64,000 nucleotides of DNA from Arthrobacter mangrovi (GCF_026011795.1 NZ_BRVS01000001.1:372001-436000); one strand, 5' to 3'. Counted from the first letter of the stretch, positions 54,160 to 62,881 are shown. The notes: generated from the letters alone by a model not told the origin. Numbers and translations are program-made.

Positions 54160-54172
54160 CCCACTTAGTGGG
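54160..54172. promoter_or_regulatory. Palindromic candidate operator, maleate isomerase/IclR intergenic region
   Basis: CCCAC-TTA-GTGGG is a perfect 5-3-5 palindrome 21 bases upstream of the isomerase ATG, in the 189-base divergent spacer. A second imperfect ACCC...GGGT pair lies at about 54179-54193, and GGGTCACA occurs twice further on. Binding by the divergently encoded IclR-type protein is inferred. Confidence 0.45.
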
Positions 54173-54328
54173 ATCGCAACCCATAATGCGGGTCACACTC
54201 TGGCTATGTCAACTGGGTCACATCCCGGGCGGCCGGTTCGGCCGGCCTCATAGCGCGCCGGGAACGCGACGGGAAGGCGATAGGATTGCGGGGCATCGAC
54301 AGCAACAACCAGGGCAAGGAAATCCAGT

Positions 54329-55108
54329 TTGGCGGCGGAGAACAACGGCGGCTCGTCCCCGATCCTGGTCCTCCATAAAGTGACCCAGATCCTCAACTGC
54401 TTCTCCATTGAGGCGCCCGATCCGACGCTTCAGGAGATCATCCGCAGGACCGGGTTGCCGTCCAGCACCTGCCAGCGGCTGGTCCAGAACATGGTGCGGG
54501 AAGGCTTCCTTGACCGCGACGGCGACCGGTACCGGATCGGGATTGGACTGGTGCGGTGGGCTACCCCCGGAACGCTCGGTCTCGACGTCGTACGCTTGGT
54601 CAAGCCGATCCTGCAGCAACTGCGCGACGACACCGGCGAAAGCGCCTGCTTCTACGTCCGCGACGGCGCATTCCGCACGATTGTCGCCGTCGCCGAAACC
54701 CGCCACGTGGTCATGCGGCCCTTCATGGTTGGGCAGGTCATGCCCATGCACGCCGGCGCGGCCGGAAAGATTTTCCTCGCTTTCGACCCGGAGGCACGGT
54801 CCGCCATCACCGGGTCGCCACTAACGAAGTTCACGCCCGCCACCCCCGGCAATCTTGCCGACCTGGACCGCCAAGCTGAAGAAACACGCAGGCAAGGCTT
54901 CGCCGCGGCCTTCGGCGAGCGCCACAGCGACGTCGGTTCCATCAGTGCGCCGGTCTTCGACCACGCAGGCCAGCTTGCAGGCGCCCTCGGACTCGGCTTT
55001 CCGACGCAGCGCGTAGGCCCGGAGGACGTGGATCTGCTGGGCCCGAAAGTCGCGGAGGCCGCTCGTTCAGCCAGCGAGGCCCTCGGCTACCAGGGCCCCT
55101 CCATCTAA
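54329..55108 (+). CDS. IclR-family transcriptional regulator
   Basis: A 259-residue IclR protein with an N-terminal winged helix (LQEIIRRTGLPSSTCQRLVQNMVREGFLDRDG, about 32-64) and a C-terminal GAF-like effector domain including GQVMPMHAGAAGKIFLA and GFAAAFGERHSDVGSISAPVF. It starts with TTG, chosen because AAGGA lies eight bases upstream and no ATG/GTG fits. It is divergent from the maleate isomerase/carrier operon, which it probably controls in response to maleate or a related acid (inferred). Confidence 0.87.
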   Translation: MAAENNGGSSPILVLHKVTQILNCFSIEAPDPTLQEIIRRTGLPSSTCQRLVQNMVREGFLDRDGDRYRIGIGLVRWATPGTLGLDVVRLVKPILQQLRDDTGESACFYVRDGAFRTIVAVAETRHVVMRPFMVGQVMPMHAGAAGKIFLAFDPEARSAITGSPLTKFTPATPGNLADLDRQAEETRRQGFAAAFGERHSDVGSISAPVFDHAGQLAGALGLGFPTQRVGPEDVDLLGPKVAEAARSASEALGYQGPSI

Positions 55109-55117
55109 CGGGCGGCG

Positions 55118-55849
55118 TCAGCCAGTCGGCATGGCAAGAGTTGAGTGCCCGGGGCTGTCCTGCACCAGGCCTGCCCCCGTAGCCAGCACATGTCGGCGCA
55201 TCGCGTCTTCAGCCGCATCTTCATCCCCGGCCCGCAGGGCGGCGCAGACCTCGCGGTGTGCGTCGACCGACGCCTGCTTCACCTCTGCCGTGCTCCAGTA
55301 GTCCTGCTTGTACGGCAAAGGCACCTCAAGCTGACGCCGCGCAATGTGTGTCAGCCGGTCGTTCCCGACGAGGTCAAAGATGAGCCCGTGGAAGAACTGG
55401 TTCTCCAGGTCGCACTCCTCAGCGGCCCCCACCCGGAGTTCTTCCAAGCGGTCGCAGCTGGCGTCGAGGGCAGCCAGGTGGCTCGGTGAAACATGCATGA
55501 CCGCCCGGCGCGCGACCTTACCCTCCAGCACACTGCGGATTTCATGGATTATGGCCACCTCCTCAGCGCTGTAGACCCGCACCTTGGCGCCGCGTCCGGG
55601 CAGCAACTCGATGAGCCCTTCGGTCTCGAGCACCCGGAATGCCTCACGAACAGGCGTGCGGCTGACCCCCACCCGCTCGGCAATTTCGGCCTCCTTCAGC
55701 CGCTCGCCCGGCGCGTAATCGCCGCGCAGGATGGCGGACCGGATTGCCTCCACCGCCCCGGCGTTGTGGGTTGTGCTGCTGGCCAAGGATCGTCCCTCCC
55801 TCAAACTTCTCAAGACAGCTGGCCCCGCAGTAGCGGATATGTCCTGCAT
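55118..55849 (-). CDS. GntR-family regulator, FCD subfamily
   Basis: A 243-residue regulator. The winged helix lies at about 30-85 (GDYAPGERLKEAEIAERVGVSRTPVREAFRVLETEGLIELLPGRG) and an FCD effector domain follows (FFHGLIFDLVGNDRL, SVDAHREVCAALRAGDEDAAEDAMRRH). The ATG at 55849 gives the usual length; an upstream in-frame start at 55915 would run over the operator. It is divergent from a MatC-like carrier gene, with a palindromic site between them at 55874-55896. Control of that carrier is inferred. It converges on the IclR gene with only nine bases between stops. Confidence 0.87.
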   Translation of the reverse strand: MQDISATAGPAVLRSLREGRSLASSTTHNAGAVEAIRSAILRGDYAPGERLKEAEIAERVGVSRTPVREAFRVLETEGLIELLPGRGAKVRVYSAEEVAIIHEIRSVLEGKVARRAVMHVSPSHLAALDASCDRLEELRVGAAEECDLENQFFHGLIFDLVGNDRLTHIARRQLEVPLPYKQDYWSTAEVKQASVDAHREVCAALRAGDEDAAEDAMRRHVLATGAGLVQDSPGHSTLAMPTG

Positions 55850-55873
55850 CACACCATATGCTACGGTGGAGCG

Positions 55874-55896
55874 GATTGCATGCAATGTATGCAATC
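55874..55896. promoter_or_regulatory. Candidate FCD-GntR operator between divergent genes
   Basis: Arms GATTGCAT (55874-55881) and ATGCAATC (55889-55896) form a 23-bp palindrome, with the perfect 12-bp ATTGCATGCAAT nested inside. The repeated TTGCAT/ATGCAA pattern resembles FCD-type GntR sites. It is 28 bases before the carrier ATG and 25 bases before the regulator ATG, well placed to repress both. Confidence 0.6.
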
Positions 55897-55923
55897 TCAC
55901 GTCCCGATCCTCCAAGGGAACTC

Positions 55924-57270
55924 ATGACTCCTGAAATCGTCTCGATCATCGTCCTGGCCGGGCTGTTCCTGGTCGCCACAATCCGATCCGTGAACATGGG
56001 CGTGCTTGCGTTCGTCGCGGCCTTCGCTGTCGGGGTTCCCGTTGTCGGAATGGCTACAGACGACGTCATTGCCGGCTTTCCGGGCGAGCTCTTCCTCGTC
56101 CTGATGGGCCTGACGTTCCTCTTCGGCTTCGCCCAGCAGAACGGCAGCATCGACCTGCTGGTCCGCTGGAGCCTTCGGGCGGTCCGCGGCAAAGTCGCCG
56201 CCGCGCCCTGGATCTTCTTCGCGCTTTCGGCCCTGCTGATCTCCGTCGGCGCCCTCTTCGCCGTAGCCGTTGTCGCGCCGCTGGCCATTCCGTTCGCCCG
56301 CCGCTACCGGATCAACCAGCTCATGATGGGCATGATGGTCGTACATGGGGCGCTGGCCGGTGCATTCTCCCCCATCAGTGTCTACGGTGCGTTCATCAAC
56401 GGCTATCTCGCGAAGGAGGGACTGCCGGTTAGCCCGCTGGCCCTGTTCTTCGTGCCGATGGTCTTCAATACCATCATTGCCGGCATCGTCTACTTCAGCA
56501 TGGGCGGCCGTAGCCTGAAGGGCCTCCGCATTACCGACGACGGCCCCGGCACCGGCGGCCGGCTTCCGTCCTCCGGACTTCCGGCCGGCGGTACTGCTCC
56601 ACATAGCGGCGGAACAGCGCTGTTGACCAGGCCGCAGGTCGAGGCACCGGACGCTGGACCGGGTCCGCAGAAGGCAACCCCGTACCAGAAACTGACCCTC
56701 GTCGGCCTTGCCGCCCTGGCGGTGGGTACCGCGGTCTTCGGCCTCGACGTCGGAATCCTCTCCCTGAGCATCGCCTCGGTGCTGGCCATCTTCTCGCCCA
56801 AGGCGGCCAAGGATGCCATGAACAAGGTGAGCTGGTCCACCGTGATCCTCGTGGCCGGTGTGCTGACCTTTGTCAACGTTCTCGAGACCGCCGGGACCAT
56901 CGAATTCGTGAGCGCAGGCATTGCCTCTATCGGCATCCCGCTCGTCGCTGCCCTGCTGCTGTGCTACCTGGCAGGCATCACCTCCGCCATGGCGTCATCT
57001 GTCGGCATCATTGGCGTGGCGATCGCCCTCGCGGTGCCATTCCTGCAGTCCGGTGCCATCGATCCCATCGGCTTCGTCGTCGCCCTGGCGATCGCTGCCA
57101 CAGTGGTGGATGTCAGCCCGTTCTCGACGAACGGCGCGCTTGTGCTGGCAAACGTCGATGACAAGGACCGGGACAAGTTCTACCGGAAGATGCTCATCTA
57201 CGCGGGCATCGTCGTCGCCGCCGGTCCCGGCCTGGCCTGGCTGACCGTCCTGGTTCCGGGCTGGCTCTGA
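55924..57270 (+). CDS. MatC-like dicarboxylate carrier, second copy
   Basis: A 448-residue permease of the same family as the 51.9-kb carrier, with the matching N-terminal (IRSVNMGVLAFVAAFAVG), GALAGAFSPISVYGAF and C-terminal VDVSPFSTNGALVLANV motifs. A hydrophilic central loop of about 60 residues lies near 200-260. AAGGGAACTC before the ATG at 55924 sets the start. It is divergent from the FCD-GntR gene. The substrate is probably a C3-C4 dicarboxylate or related acid but could differ from maleate. Confidence 0.83.
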   Translation: MTPEIVSIIVLAGLFLVATIRSVNMGVLAFVAAFAVGVPVVGMATDDVIAGFPGELFLVLMGLTFLFGFAQQNGSIDLLVRWSLRAVRGKVAAAPWIFFALSALLISVGALFAVAVVAPLAIPFARRYRINQLMMGMMVVHGALAGAFSPISVYGAFINGYLAKEGLPVSPLALFFVPMVFNTIIAGIVYFSMGGRSLKGLRITDDGPGTGGRLPSSGLPAGGTAPHSGGTALLTRPQVEAPDAGPGPQKATPYQKLTLVGLAALAVGTAVFGLDVGILSLSIASVLAIFSPKAAKDAMNKVSWSTVILVAGVLTFVNVLETAGTIEFVSAGIASIGIPLVAALLLCYLAGITSAMASSVGIIGVAIALAVPFLQSGAIDPIGFVVALAIAATVVDVSPFSTNGALVLANVDDKDRDKFYRKMLIYAGIVVAAGPGLAWLTVLVPGWL

Positions 57271-57311
57271 GCCCGGCCCCACGGATACCGATCTATCGAG
57301 GACTGACATAT

Positions 57312-58562
57312 ATGGGCAATGCTGTGAAGGATTCCGCTGCCTTGCCGGAGTCCGGTAGCGATGCGCTTCCCGAGAGCCGGGGACGGCATCCCGGACTCAC
57401 GGCCACAGCAATGGCTTCCGCCACCACCATTGTGACCGTGCTCCCCGTGTTCCTTGTTGGCGGGCTGGCCATCCAGCTGGAAGATGACCTTGGCATGAGC
57501 GCCGCGCTCCTTGGTGCCGGCGTCGCCACTTTTTGGGCCGTTTCGGCCCTGCTCTCCACGACGGGTGGCCGCATTGCGCAACGGCTCGGTGCCCGCAACG
57601 GGATGCTGCTGTCGGTCGGTGGAGGCCTGGCGTCACTGGCGGGAATCGGTTTCGCTACTCCGCAGTGGCCTTGGCTATACGCTTGGCTGGCCCTGGGCGG
57701 TGTGGCAAATGCCCTTGGCCATCCCCCGTCGAACGGTCTGATTGTCCAGCAGGTCGGCGTCCGGAACCGTGCCTTTGCGTTCGGGCTCAAGCAGGCCGCC
57801 GTGCCGGCGGCCACGTTGATCGCGGGCATCTCCGTCCCCGTCCTCGCGCTGACCATCGGCTGGAAATGGACGTTTGCCATCGGTGCCCTGTTCGCCATGC
57901 TGCTCGTTCCCGTGCTGCTCGGCGTCACTCCCCGGCGACGGCAGGCGACAGCAACGGCCGGGCACGGGGCGGACAAGCACCCTCTTCCGCGGGAGCTGAA
58001 AAGGTTTTTGGTCCTTACTGCCGTTGCCGCAGCATTGGGATCTGCGCAGGCAAATGCGCTGGGGGCTTTTACCGTCATTTCGGCCTCCGCGGCCGGTTTC
58101 GATGTCGCGACAGCAGGCCTGCTGCTCGGCTTAGGCAGCGCCGCCGGATGCCTGATACGGCCGCTTGTCGGCTTGGCCGCGGACCGTGGATTCGGTGGCT
58201 CCATGGCTACCGTCGCCGGAATGCTGGCCATTGGATGCACCGGCTTGCTAGCCATCGCGTGGGGCAATAACGTTGCCTTCGCCATCGGGTGCACCCTTGC
58301 ATTCGGTTTCGGCTGGGGCTGGAATGGTCTCATCCATTACGTCGTTTCGCACAAATCCCACCCCTACACTGCCCGGGCCACAGGCATCGCACAAAGCGGG
58401 ACTTACATCGGCGGAACGGTGGGCCCGTTGGCCTTCGGACTGGTGCTCGCGCAGTTTGGGCCTACCGTCGCCTGGACATCGGCCGCTGTATTTGCTGTCC
58501 TGGGCGCCGGCTTCGCCCTGCTGGCCCATCACCAGGAGAAGAGCATTCCGCACGTGGGCTGA
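57312..58562 (+). CDS. MFS transporter
   Basis: A 416-residue major-facilitator protein with 12 predicted helices. The N-terminal half has GGRIAQRLGARNGMLLSVGGG in the motif-A loop, and the C-terminal half has GIAQSGTYIGGTVGPLAFG. It resembles small anion or aromatic-acid MFS carriers, but no substrate can be assigned. GAGG lies about ten bases before the ATG. It follows the MatC-like gene by 41 bases, so one GntR-controlled unit carries two transporters without an enzyme gene. Confidence 0.83.
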   Translation: MGNAVKDSAALPESGSDALPESRGRHPGLTATAMASATTIVTVLPVFLVGGLAIQLEDDLGMSAALLGAGVATFWAVSALLSTTGGRIAQRLGARNGMLLSVGGGLASLAGIGFATPQWPWLYAWLALGGVANALGHPPSNGLIVQQVGVRNRAFAFGLKQAAVPAATLIAGISVPVLALTIGWKWTFAIGALFAMLLVPVLLGVTPRRRQATATAGHGADKHPLPRELKRFLVLTAVAAALGSAQANALGAFTVISASAAGFDVATAGLLLGLGSAAGCLIRPLVGLAADRGFGGSMATVAGMLAIGCTGLLAIAWGNNVAFAIGCTLAFGFGWGWNGLIHYVVSHKSHPYTARATGIAQSGTYIGGTVGPLAFGLVLAQFGPTVAWTSAAVFAVLGAGFALLAHHQEKSIPHVG

Positions 58563-58571
58563 CCGGAGGCG

Positions 58572-58612
58572 TACGACGGCGGTGGCCGGCAACACTGCCT
58601 GCCCACCGTCGT
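58572..58612. terminator. Hairpin terminator between convergent genes
   Basis: ACGACGG (58573-58579) pairs with 58606-58612 and TGG (58583-58585) with 58603-58605, leaving a 3-base bulge and a 17-base loop. It lies between the MFS stop (58562) and the epimerase stop (58630). The TACGACGGCGG arm is shared with the terminators at 18236 and 51837. Confidence 0.6.
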
Positions 58613-58629
58613 CAGACCTATAGCAGGAG

Positions 58630-59481
58630 CTATGCCGCTGAGCCGGTTGCTGCCCCGACTGCATCAAGGCATTGGCGCAATGCAGGAAGCGGGTCAAGGG
58701 CATAACTGCCGTCGCCGAACAGCTCGAAAGTCATAAAGCCCGAGTAGCCGATGTCGGCCAGCCCCGCCAGGTACCGGCGCAGGGGCAGTTCTCCGTCTCC
58801 CCAGGCAAGGTGGCCCGCCGGGGCGCCGTCGATCAGGTGCACATGCCGGACCCTTTCTCCGAATGCAGCTCCGTAGTCCTGCACACTCTCTCCGGCCACC
58901 GCCATCGCGACCGTGTCCAGCGCAACGCCGAGGTTGGCGGAGCCCACGTCTGTGAGCATCTTCTGCAGACCGGCGATGTCGTTGACGAGATTGGATTCGG
59001 TCCTCTGCAGCGGTTCGAGGACGCAGCCCACGCCCTGGGACGCCGCATAGTCGACGACCGCCGCCAGCGATTCAGCTGCCCTGCCCCAGGCCTCCTGCAC
59101 CGGTTCGTCTTCGAGCCCGCGGCCCGCGGTCAGGAACAGCAACGGCGCCTCAAGATCGGCGCAGATATCGGCGGCCTTGCGGAACATCCGAATACTCTGT
59201 TCCCGCAGCCAGCCGGTACCCGAAGCAAGGTTCACGGGATATGCCACCTGCTCGGGGGTCAGACATTCGACGCTTAGGCCCCGCTCATTGAGCTGACGCC
59301 GGATGCGGCGGAGGTCCCCCAGTCCGAGCGCGGGAATGTGCAGGTGCGGCGCCACTCCCCAGAGCTCGACGCGCTGTCGCCCGAGCACGGCCATATCATC
59401 CAGGAACCGTTCGAAGCTCAGGTGCTGGTAGGCGAAATTGGATCCCGTAATCCGCTCCAGGATGTCCGGCCCGACGTTCAC
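58630..59481 (-). CDS. Sugar phosphate isomerase/epimerase-like TIM-barrel protein
   Basis: A 283-residue xylose-isomerase-like barrel protein. Metal-binding residues appear in VLEPLQRTESN, VALDTVAMAV, VRHVHLIDG and FMTFELFGDGSY. The family includes the fructoselysine 3-epimerase FrlC, which would fit the adjacent frl-like genes. GTG at 59481 overlaps the permease stop (GTGA), so it is the last gene of the transporter operon. The reading frame stays open upstream but would run through the permease gene. Confidence 0.78.
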   Translation of the reverse strand: MNVGPDILERITGSNFAYQHLSFERFLDDMAVLGRQRVELWGVAPHLHIPALGLGDLRRIRRQLNERGLSVECLTPEQVAYPVNLASGTGWLREQSIRMFRKAADICADLEAPLLFLTAGRGLEDEPVQEAWGRAAESLAAVVDYAASQGVGCVLEPLQRTESNLVNDIAGLQKMLTDVGSANLGVALDTVAMAVAGESVQDYGAAFGERVRHVHLIDGAPAGHLAWGDGELPLRRYLAGLADIGYSGFMTFELFGDGSYALDPLPALRQCLDAVGAATGSAA

Positions 59482-60314
59482 TTGCCGACTCCGTCTGCCA
59501 GCCCCTTGATGAAGTAGCGCTGGCCGGCGAAGAACAGCAGGACCACGGGCAAGGCCGCTATCGCCATGCCGGCGAAGACAACGGGATAGTCGGTCCCGTG
59601 TTTGCTCATCAGGCTGGTCAGTCCCACGGGGAGAGTCTGCATTTCGGTGCCGCTGGTAAAGACCATGGCGAACAGGTACTCGTTCCAGGCGAACAAGACA
59701 TGCAGGATCACCGTGGAGACGATGATCGGTTTGCACATCGGCAGGATGATCTTCCAGAACGTCGTTGCCTTGCTGGCGCCGTCGACCTCGGCGGCCTCAT
59801 CCACTTCCCGGGGCAAGTCGATCATGTAGGCGCGGATCAGGAAGGTCGTGAACGGGATCCGGAAGGCCGTATAGAGGATGAGCAAAGCCCAGAAGGTGTT
59901 GTAGAGGCCCAGGGACTGGAAGAGCTTGACCAGCGGCACAAGCGCGACGGTCGGAGCGAGCATCAGTCCGCCGAGGATGAGGGTGACGATGGTCCGGCTG
60001 AAGGGGATATTCACCCGGGTCAATCCGAACGCCGCCCACGCACTGATGAAGACGGTGGCTACGGTGGACGTGATGGTCACCAGGACGCTTGTCATCAGGT
60101 AGTTGTCGACGCCCCGGTTCCAGGCGTCCACGTAGTTCTCCCAGTTCCATGCCACGGGCAGGGCAAACGGGTTGCCGAACAGCTCGGCGTTCTCCTTGAA
60201 GCCGTTGAGAACCATCCATAGCAGTGGGTAGAGAACAACGACCGCGAGGCCGAGGAGGAAGGTCCACGTGAAAATTCTGGTGATGCTGAGGAGGAAGGAA
60301 CTGCGAGTCACCAT
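59478..60314 (-). CDS. Carbohydrate ABC transporter permease, MalG type
   Basis: A 278-residue permease with six membrane helices. The EAA loop (LPREVDEAAEVDGASKATTFWKIILPMCKPI) is diagnostic for MalG-like subunits of carbohydrate uptake family 1 transporters. The ATG at 60314 overlaps the MalF-type stop by seven bases, and its own stop overlaps the epimerase GTG. Confidence 0.9.
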   Translation of the reverse strand: MVTRSSFLLSITRIFTWTFLLGLAVVVLYPLLWMVLNGFKENAELFGNPFALPVAWNWENYVDAWNRGVDNYLMTSVLVTITSTVATVFISAWAAFGLTRVNIPFSRTIVTLILGGLMLAPTVALVPLVKLFQSLGLYNTFWALLILYTAFRIPFTTFLIRAYMIDLPREVDEAAEVDGASKATTFWKIILPMCKPIIVSTVILHVLFAWNEYLFAMVFTSGTEMQTLPVGLTSLMSKHGTDYPVVFAGMAIAALPVVLLFFAGQRYFIKGLADGVGK

Positions 60315-61306
60315 TCAACCCTTCGCTTGCGGGAGATGTAGAGCTGGCCTAGGGCCAGACCGAGCGTGACGACGAAGATCACGGTGGCGATGGCCGCCGC
60401 ATAGCCGAAGTCGTTCCGGACGAAGCCGTTGCGGTAGAGCCAGGTGCCGAGCACTTGGGTGGAGTTGTTCGGCCCGCCGCTGGTCATCACCATGACTTCG
60501 TTGAAGACCTGGAAGGCGCCGGAGATCGTCACGATGATCATGAGACCGGACATCTCCCGGACGAGAGGCATGGTGATGTGGAACAGGCGGCGGGCGGGTC
60601 CGATGCCGTCCAGGGCCGCTGCTTCATACAGTTCGGACGGAATCCGCTGGATCGCCACCGCGAAGAGCAGGGTCGAGTAGCCGAAACCCTGCCACTGGCT
60701 CATCGCGATCACCGCGAGCATGGCGGTGCTCTCCTGCCCGAGCCAGGGCTGGGCCCAGGCCGCGAGGCCGAGCGTCTCCAGCACATAGTTGAGCATCCCG
60801 AGGTTGGGTTCGTAGATGAAGTAGAACAGCAGACCGGCCACCGTCAGCGAGATGGCGGACGGGATGAAGTAGATGGCCCGCAGAGCGCGACGCCAGCGGT
60901 CGCTGCGGATGCCCTCAATCATCGCGGCCAGCACGATGGCGCCGAAGACCTGGAAGGCGATGGAGATCACCGCGTAGAGGACGTTGTTGCCCAGCGCGGA
61001 CCAGAACACCGGGTCCTGCATGAGCTTGACGTAATTGTCGCCGCCGATGAATGTCTGGCGGCCGGAGTAGATGTCCCATTCCAGCGTGCTGAACGCAAAG
61101 TTCTGCAGCAGCGGCAGGTAGACAAAGGAGCCCAGCAGCAGCACCGCGGGCAGGACCCACGCGAAGCTGCGCAGGCGTACCGAGGACAGCCGCCCCGAGG
61201 ACGAACGATCCCGCCGCGCCCCGGGCCTCCGCAGCCGGCGCCGACCGGGAACTGGCTGAACCAGGCCGGCGCCGGAGGCGGTCTTACTTGGCTGCTGCAG
61301 AAGCAT
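60308..61306 (-). CDS. Carbohydrate ABC transporter permease, MalF type
   Basis: A 332-residue permease. A basic, Arg/Pro-rich cytoplasmic N-terminus (about 1-48) precedes six helices. The EAA loop (PSELYEAAALDGIGPARRLFHITMPLV) and MTSGGPNNSTQVLGTWLYRNGF are conserved in this family. ATG at 61306 overlaps the end of the binding-protein gene by 23 bases. It forms the membrane channel together with the MalG-type subunit. Confidence 0.88.
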   Translation of the reverse strand: MLLQQPSKTASGAGLVQPVPGRRRLRRPGARRDRSSSGRLSSVRLRSFAWVLPAVLLLGSFVYLPLLQNFAFSTLEWDIYSGRQTFIGGDNYVKLMQDPVFWSALGNNVLYAVISIAFQVFGAIVLAAMIEGIRSDRWRRALRAIYFIPSAISLTVAGLLFYFIYEPNLGMLNYVLETLGLAAWAQPWLGQESTAMLAVIAMSQWQGFGYSTLLFAVAIQRIPSELYEAAALDGIGPARRLFHITMPLVREMSGLMIIVTISGAFQVFNEVMVMTSGGPNNSTQVLGTWLYRNGFVRNDFGYAAAIATVIFVVTLGLALGQLYISRKRRVEW

Positions 61307-62603
61307 TGCGCACGCTCTCGAGTACTTCTTCCGGAGTGGCATCGCCGCTGATCAGCGCTTCGCCGCCGGCGAGCCAAGCGTCCGCAACCTCGGGAACCGT
61401 GACGGTGTCCAGCCAGATCACCAGCTGCGAGGCGTCGTTGACCCGGCCGATGCCTTCGAAGACGGCGGCGCTGGAGGTGTCCTCGGTAACGGCGCCCACC
61501 ACCGCGCTCGGTTGTCCATACGGGGGCGCCGAAAGCGTGGATGCGTTCTCCGCCGTCGTCGCGAATTTCATGAAATCGACGGCCAGGGCGGCCCGCGGCG
61601 ATTTGCCGTTGATCAGGTAGCCTTCGGGCGACCCCTCGATGGCGCCGGGGTCCCCCGCCGCCCCGGTGGGGACGGGCAGCGGGAAGATGCCGAAATCCTC
61701 AGGTTTGAGCTGGGTGCCCTCGGCCGTCACGGTGTCGAACTCGAGGACCTCCTGGTAGTACATCGCGGCCTTGCCGCCAGCCAATGCTTCCTGGGCTGTC
61801 GTGTAGAGGACGCCGTTGGTTCCCCGGCCGGTGTCGGTGCACTCGTCAACCAGCGCCTTGAACTGTTCCAAGGACTTGATGTAGCCCGGTTCGTCCAAGG
61901 TGGCCGATTCCGGAACGAAGTCCGCACTGAGCTTGTCGCCCGGAACGTTGTAGGCAAAGAGCTGCTGCAGGTAGTGCAGGCCCGGCCAGCCGTCCTTGTT
62001 CCCGAAGGCGATCGGTTCATAGCCGGCTTCCCGGATGGCGGAACAGCTACTGAGGAGCTCTTCGAAGGTCGTCGGCACTTTGACTCCGGCCTTCTCGAAG
62101 ACGTCCTTGTTGTAGCCCATGAACTTGCCATTGTTGTACAGCGGGATTCCGTAGTACTTGCCCTCATAGGAGAACGCGTCCAGCGAGGCCTCCCCAAAGG
62201 AGCCGCCCCACTCCGTGTCCGGCCCGAGAACCTCGGTCAGGTCGGCGGCAAGCCCGCCCCGCACAAAGTTCTCCGCCCAGTTCCCGGTCCAGGAAAAGTA
62301 GATGTCCGGCAGTGCTCCCGATGCTGTGAGCGTCTTGGTCTTGTCCTTGATGCTCTGGTCTGTTTCCTGGATCAGTTCCACGGTGACGTCCGGGTGCAGA
62401 GCCTCGTACTCCGCAGCCAGGTCCTCGAAGTAGGGCTCCAGCGGCTCGCCGGCGAACTTGGTCAGGATGCTCAACGTGCCGGCGTACTCCGGCGCCGCGC
62501 TGACATCGGCTGCCGCCTCGGGGCTCCCCCCGCCGCATCCGGTGAGTGCCAGGGCTGCCAAGGCCGAGACGGCCGTGACCGTTGCGAATCTGCGTGCGTT
62601 CAT
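61284..62603 (-). CDS. Carbohydrate ABC transporter substrate-binding lipoprotein
   Basis: A 439-residue extracellular solute-binding protein of family 1. A signal peptide with lipobox LTGC (Cys about 23) precedes the mature protein, which has DIYFSWTGNWAENFVRGG and YGIPLYNNGKFMGYNKDVFEKAG. GAAGGAAGACA before the ATG sets the start. It is the first gene of the leftward operon and is divergent from the SIS-domain gene. It would bind the sugar or glycated amino acid that the locus degrades. Confidence 0.9.
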   Translation of the reverse strand: MNARRFATVTAVSALAALALTGCGGGSPEAAADVSAAPEYAGTLSILTKFAGEPLEPYFEDLAAEYEALHPDVTVELIQETDQSIKDKTKTLTASGALPDIYFSWTGNWAENFVRGGLAADLTEVLGPDTEWGGSFGEASLDAFSYEGKYYGIPLYNNGKFMGYNKDVFEKAGVKVPTTFEELLSSCSAIREAGYEPIAFGNKDGWPGLHYLQQLFAYNVPGDKLSADFVPESATLDEPGYIKSLEQFKALVDECTDTGRGTNGVLYTTAQEALAGGKAAMYYQEVLEFDTVTAEGTQLKPEDFGIFPLPVPTGAAGDPGAIEGSPEGYLINGKSPRAALAVDFMKFATTAENASTLSAPPYGQPSAVVGAVTEDTSSAAVFEGIGRVNDASQLVIWLDTVTVPEVADAWLAGGEALISGDATPEEVLESVRNASAAAK

Positions 62604-62722
62604 TGTCTTCCTTCATCTCGCGCCTGCTGCTGGCCGGACGGGACTGCCGATCTGGATCGGGGGAGCCCCTCTTCTCCAGTGGCCCCCGCCACTGTTCGTG
62701 TGGTGCGACTCTACAGAAAAAG

Positions 62723-62736
62723 TGATACCGGTACCA
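62723..62736. promoter_or_regulatory. Operator copy 1 of a shared palindrome (transporter side)
   Basis: TGATACCGGTACCA matches the perfect palindrome at 62810-62823 in 13 of 14 bases. It lies 120 bases upstream of the binding-protein ATG. A palindromic core with a central CpG (ACCGGT) is typical of LacI-family operators. The regulator gene is not in the window. Confidence 0.65.
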
Positions 62737-62770
62737 GAGATTTTTTCCGGAAAATCAAAAAACTTGGCCA

Positions 62771-62800
62771 TTGACGAGCAATGAGGCGTGTGCCACGATG
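62771..62800 (+). promoter_or_regulatory. Candidate sigma70-type promoter for the SIS-domain gene
   Basis: TTGACG at 62771-62776 is followed after 17 bases by CACGAT, a weak -10. The LacI-like palindrome at 62810 begins about ten bases downstream, where a bound repressor would block initiation. The -10 match is modest. Confidence 0.4.
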
Positions 62801-62809
62801 TAGCTCGGC

Positions 62810-62823
62810 TGATACCGGTATCA
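62810..62823. promoter_or_regulatory. Operator copy 2 of a shared palindrome (SIS-gene side)
   Basis: TGATACCGGTATCA is a perfect 14-bp palindrome 58 bases upstream of the SIS-gene ATG. Two near-identical copies, one facing each divergent gene across an 87-base interval, strongly suggest joint repression of the transporter and catabolic genes by one regulator. Confidence 0.7.
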
Positions 62824-62881
62824 GATGTCCTCTGTAAACCGACGCCACCCCTCCCAGAAAACCTTCCGAAAGGATCCACAG

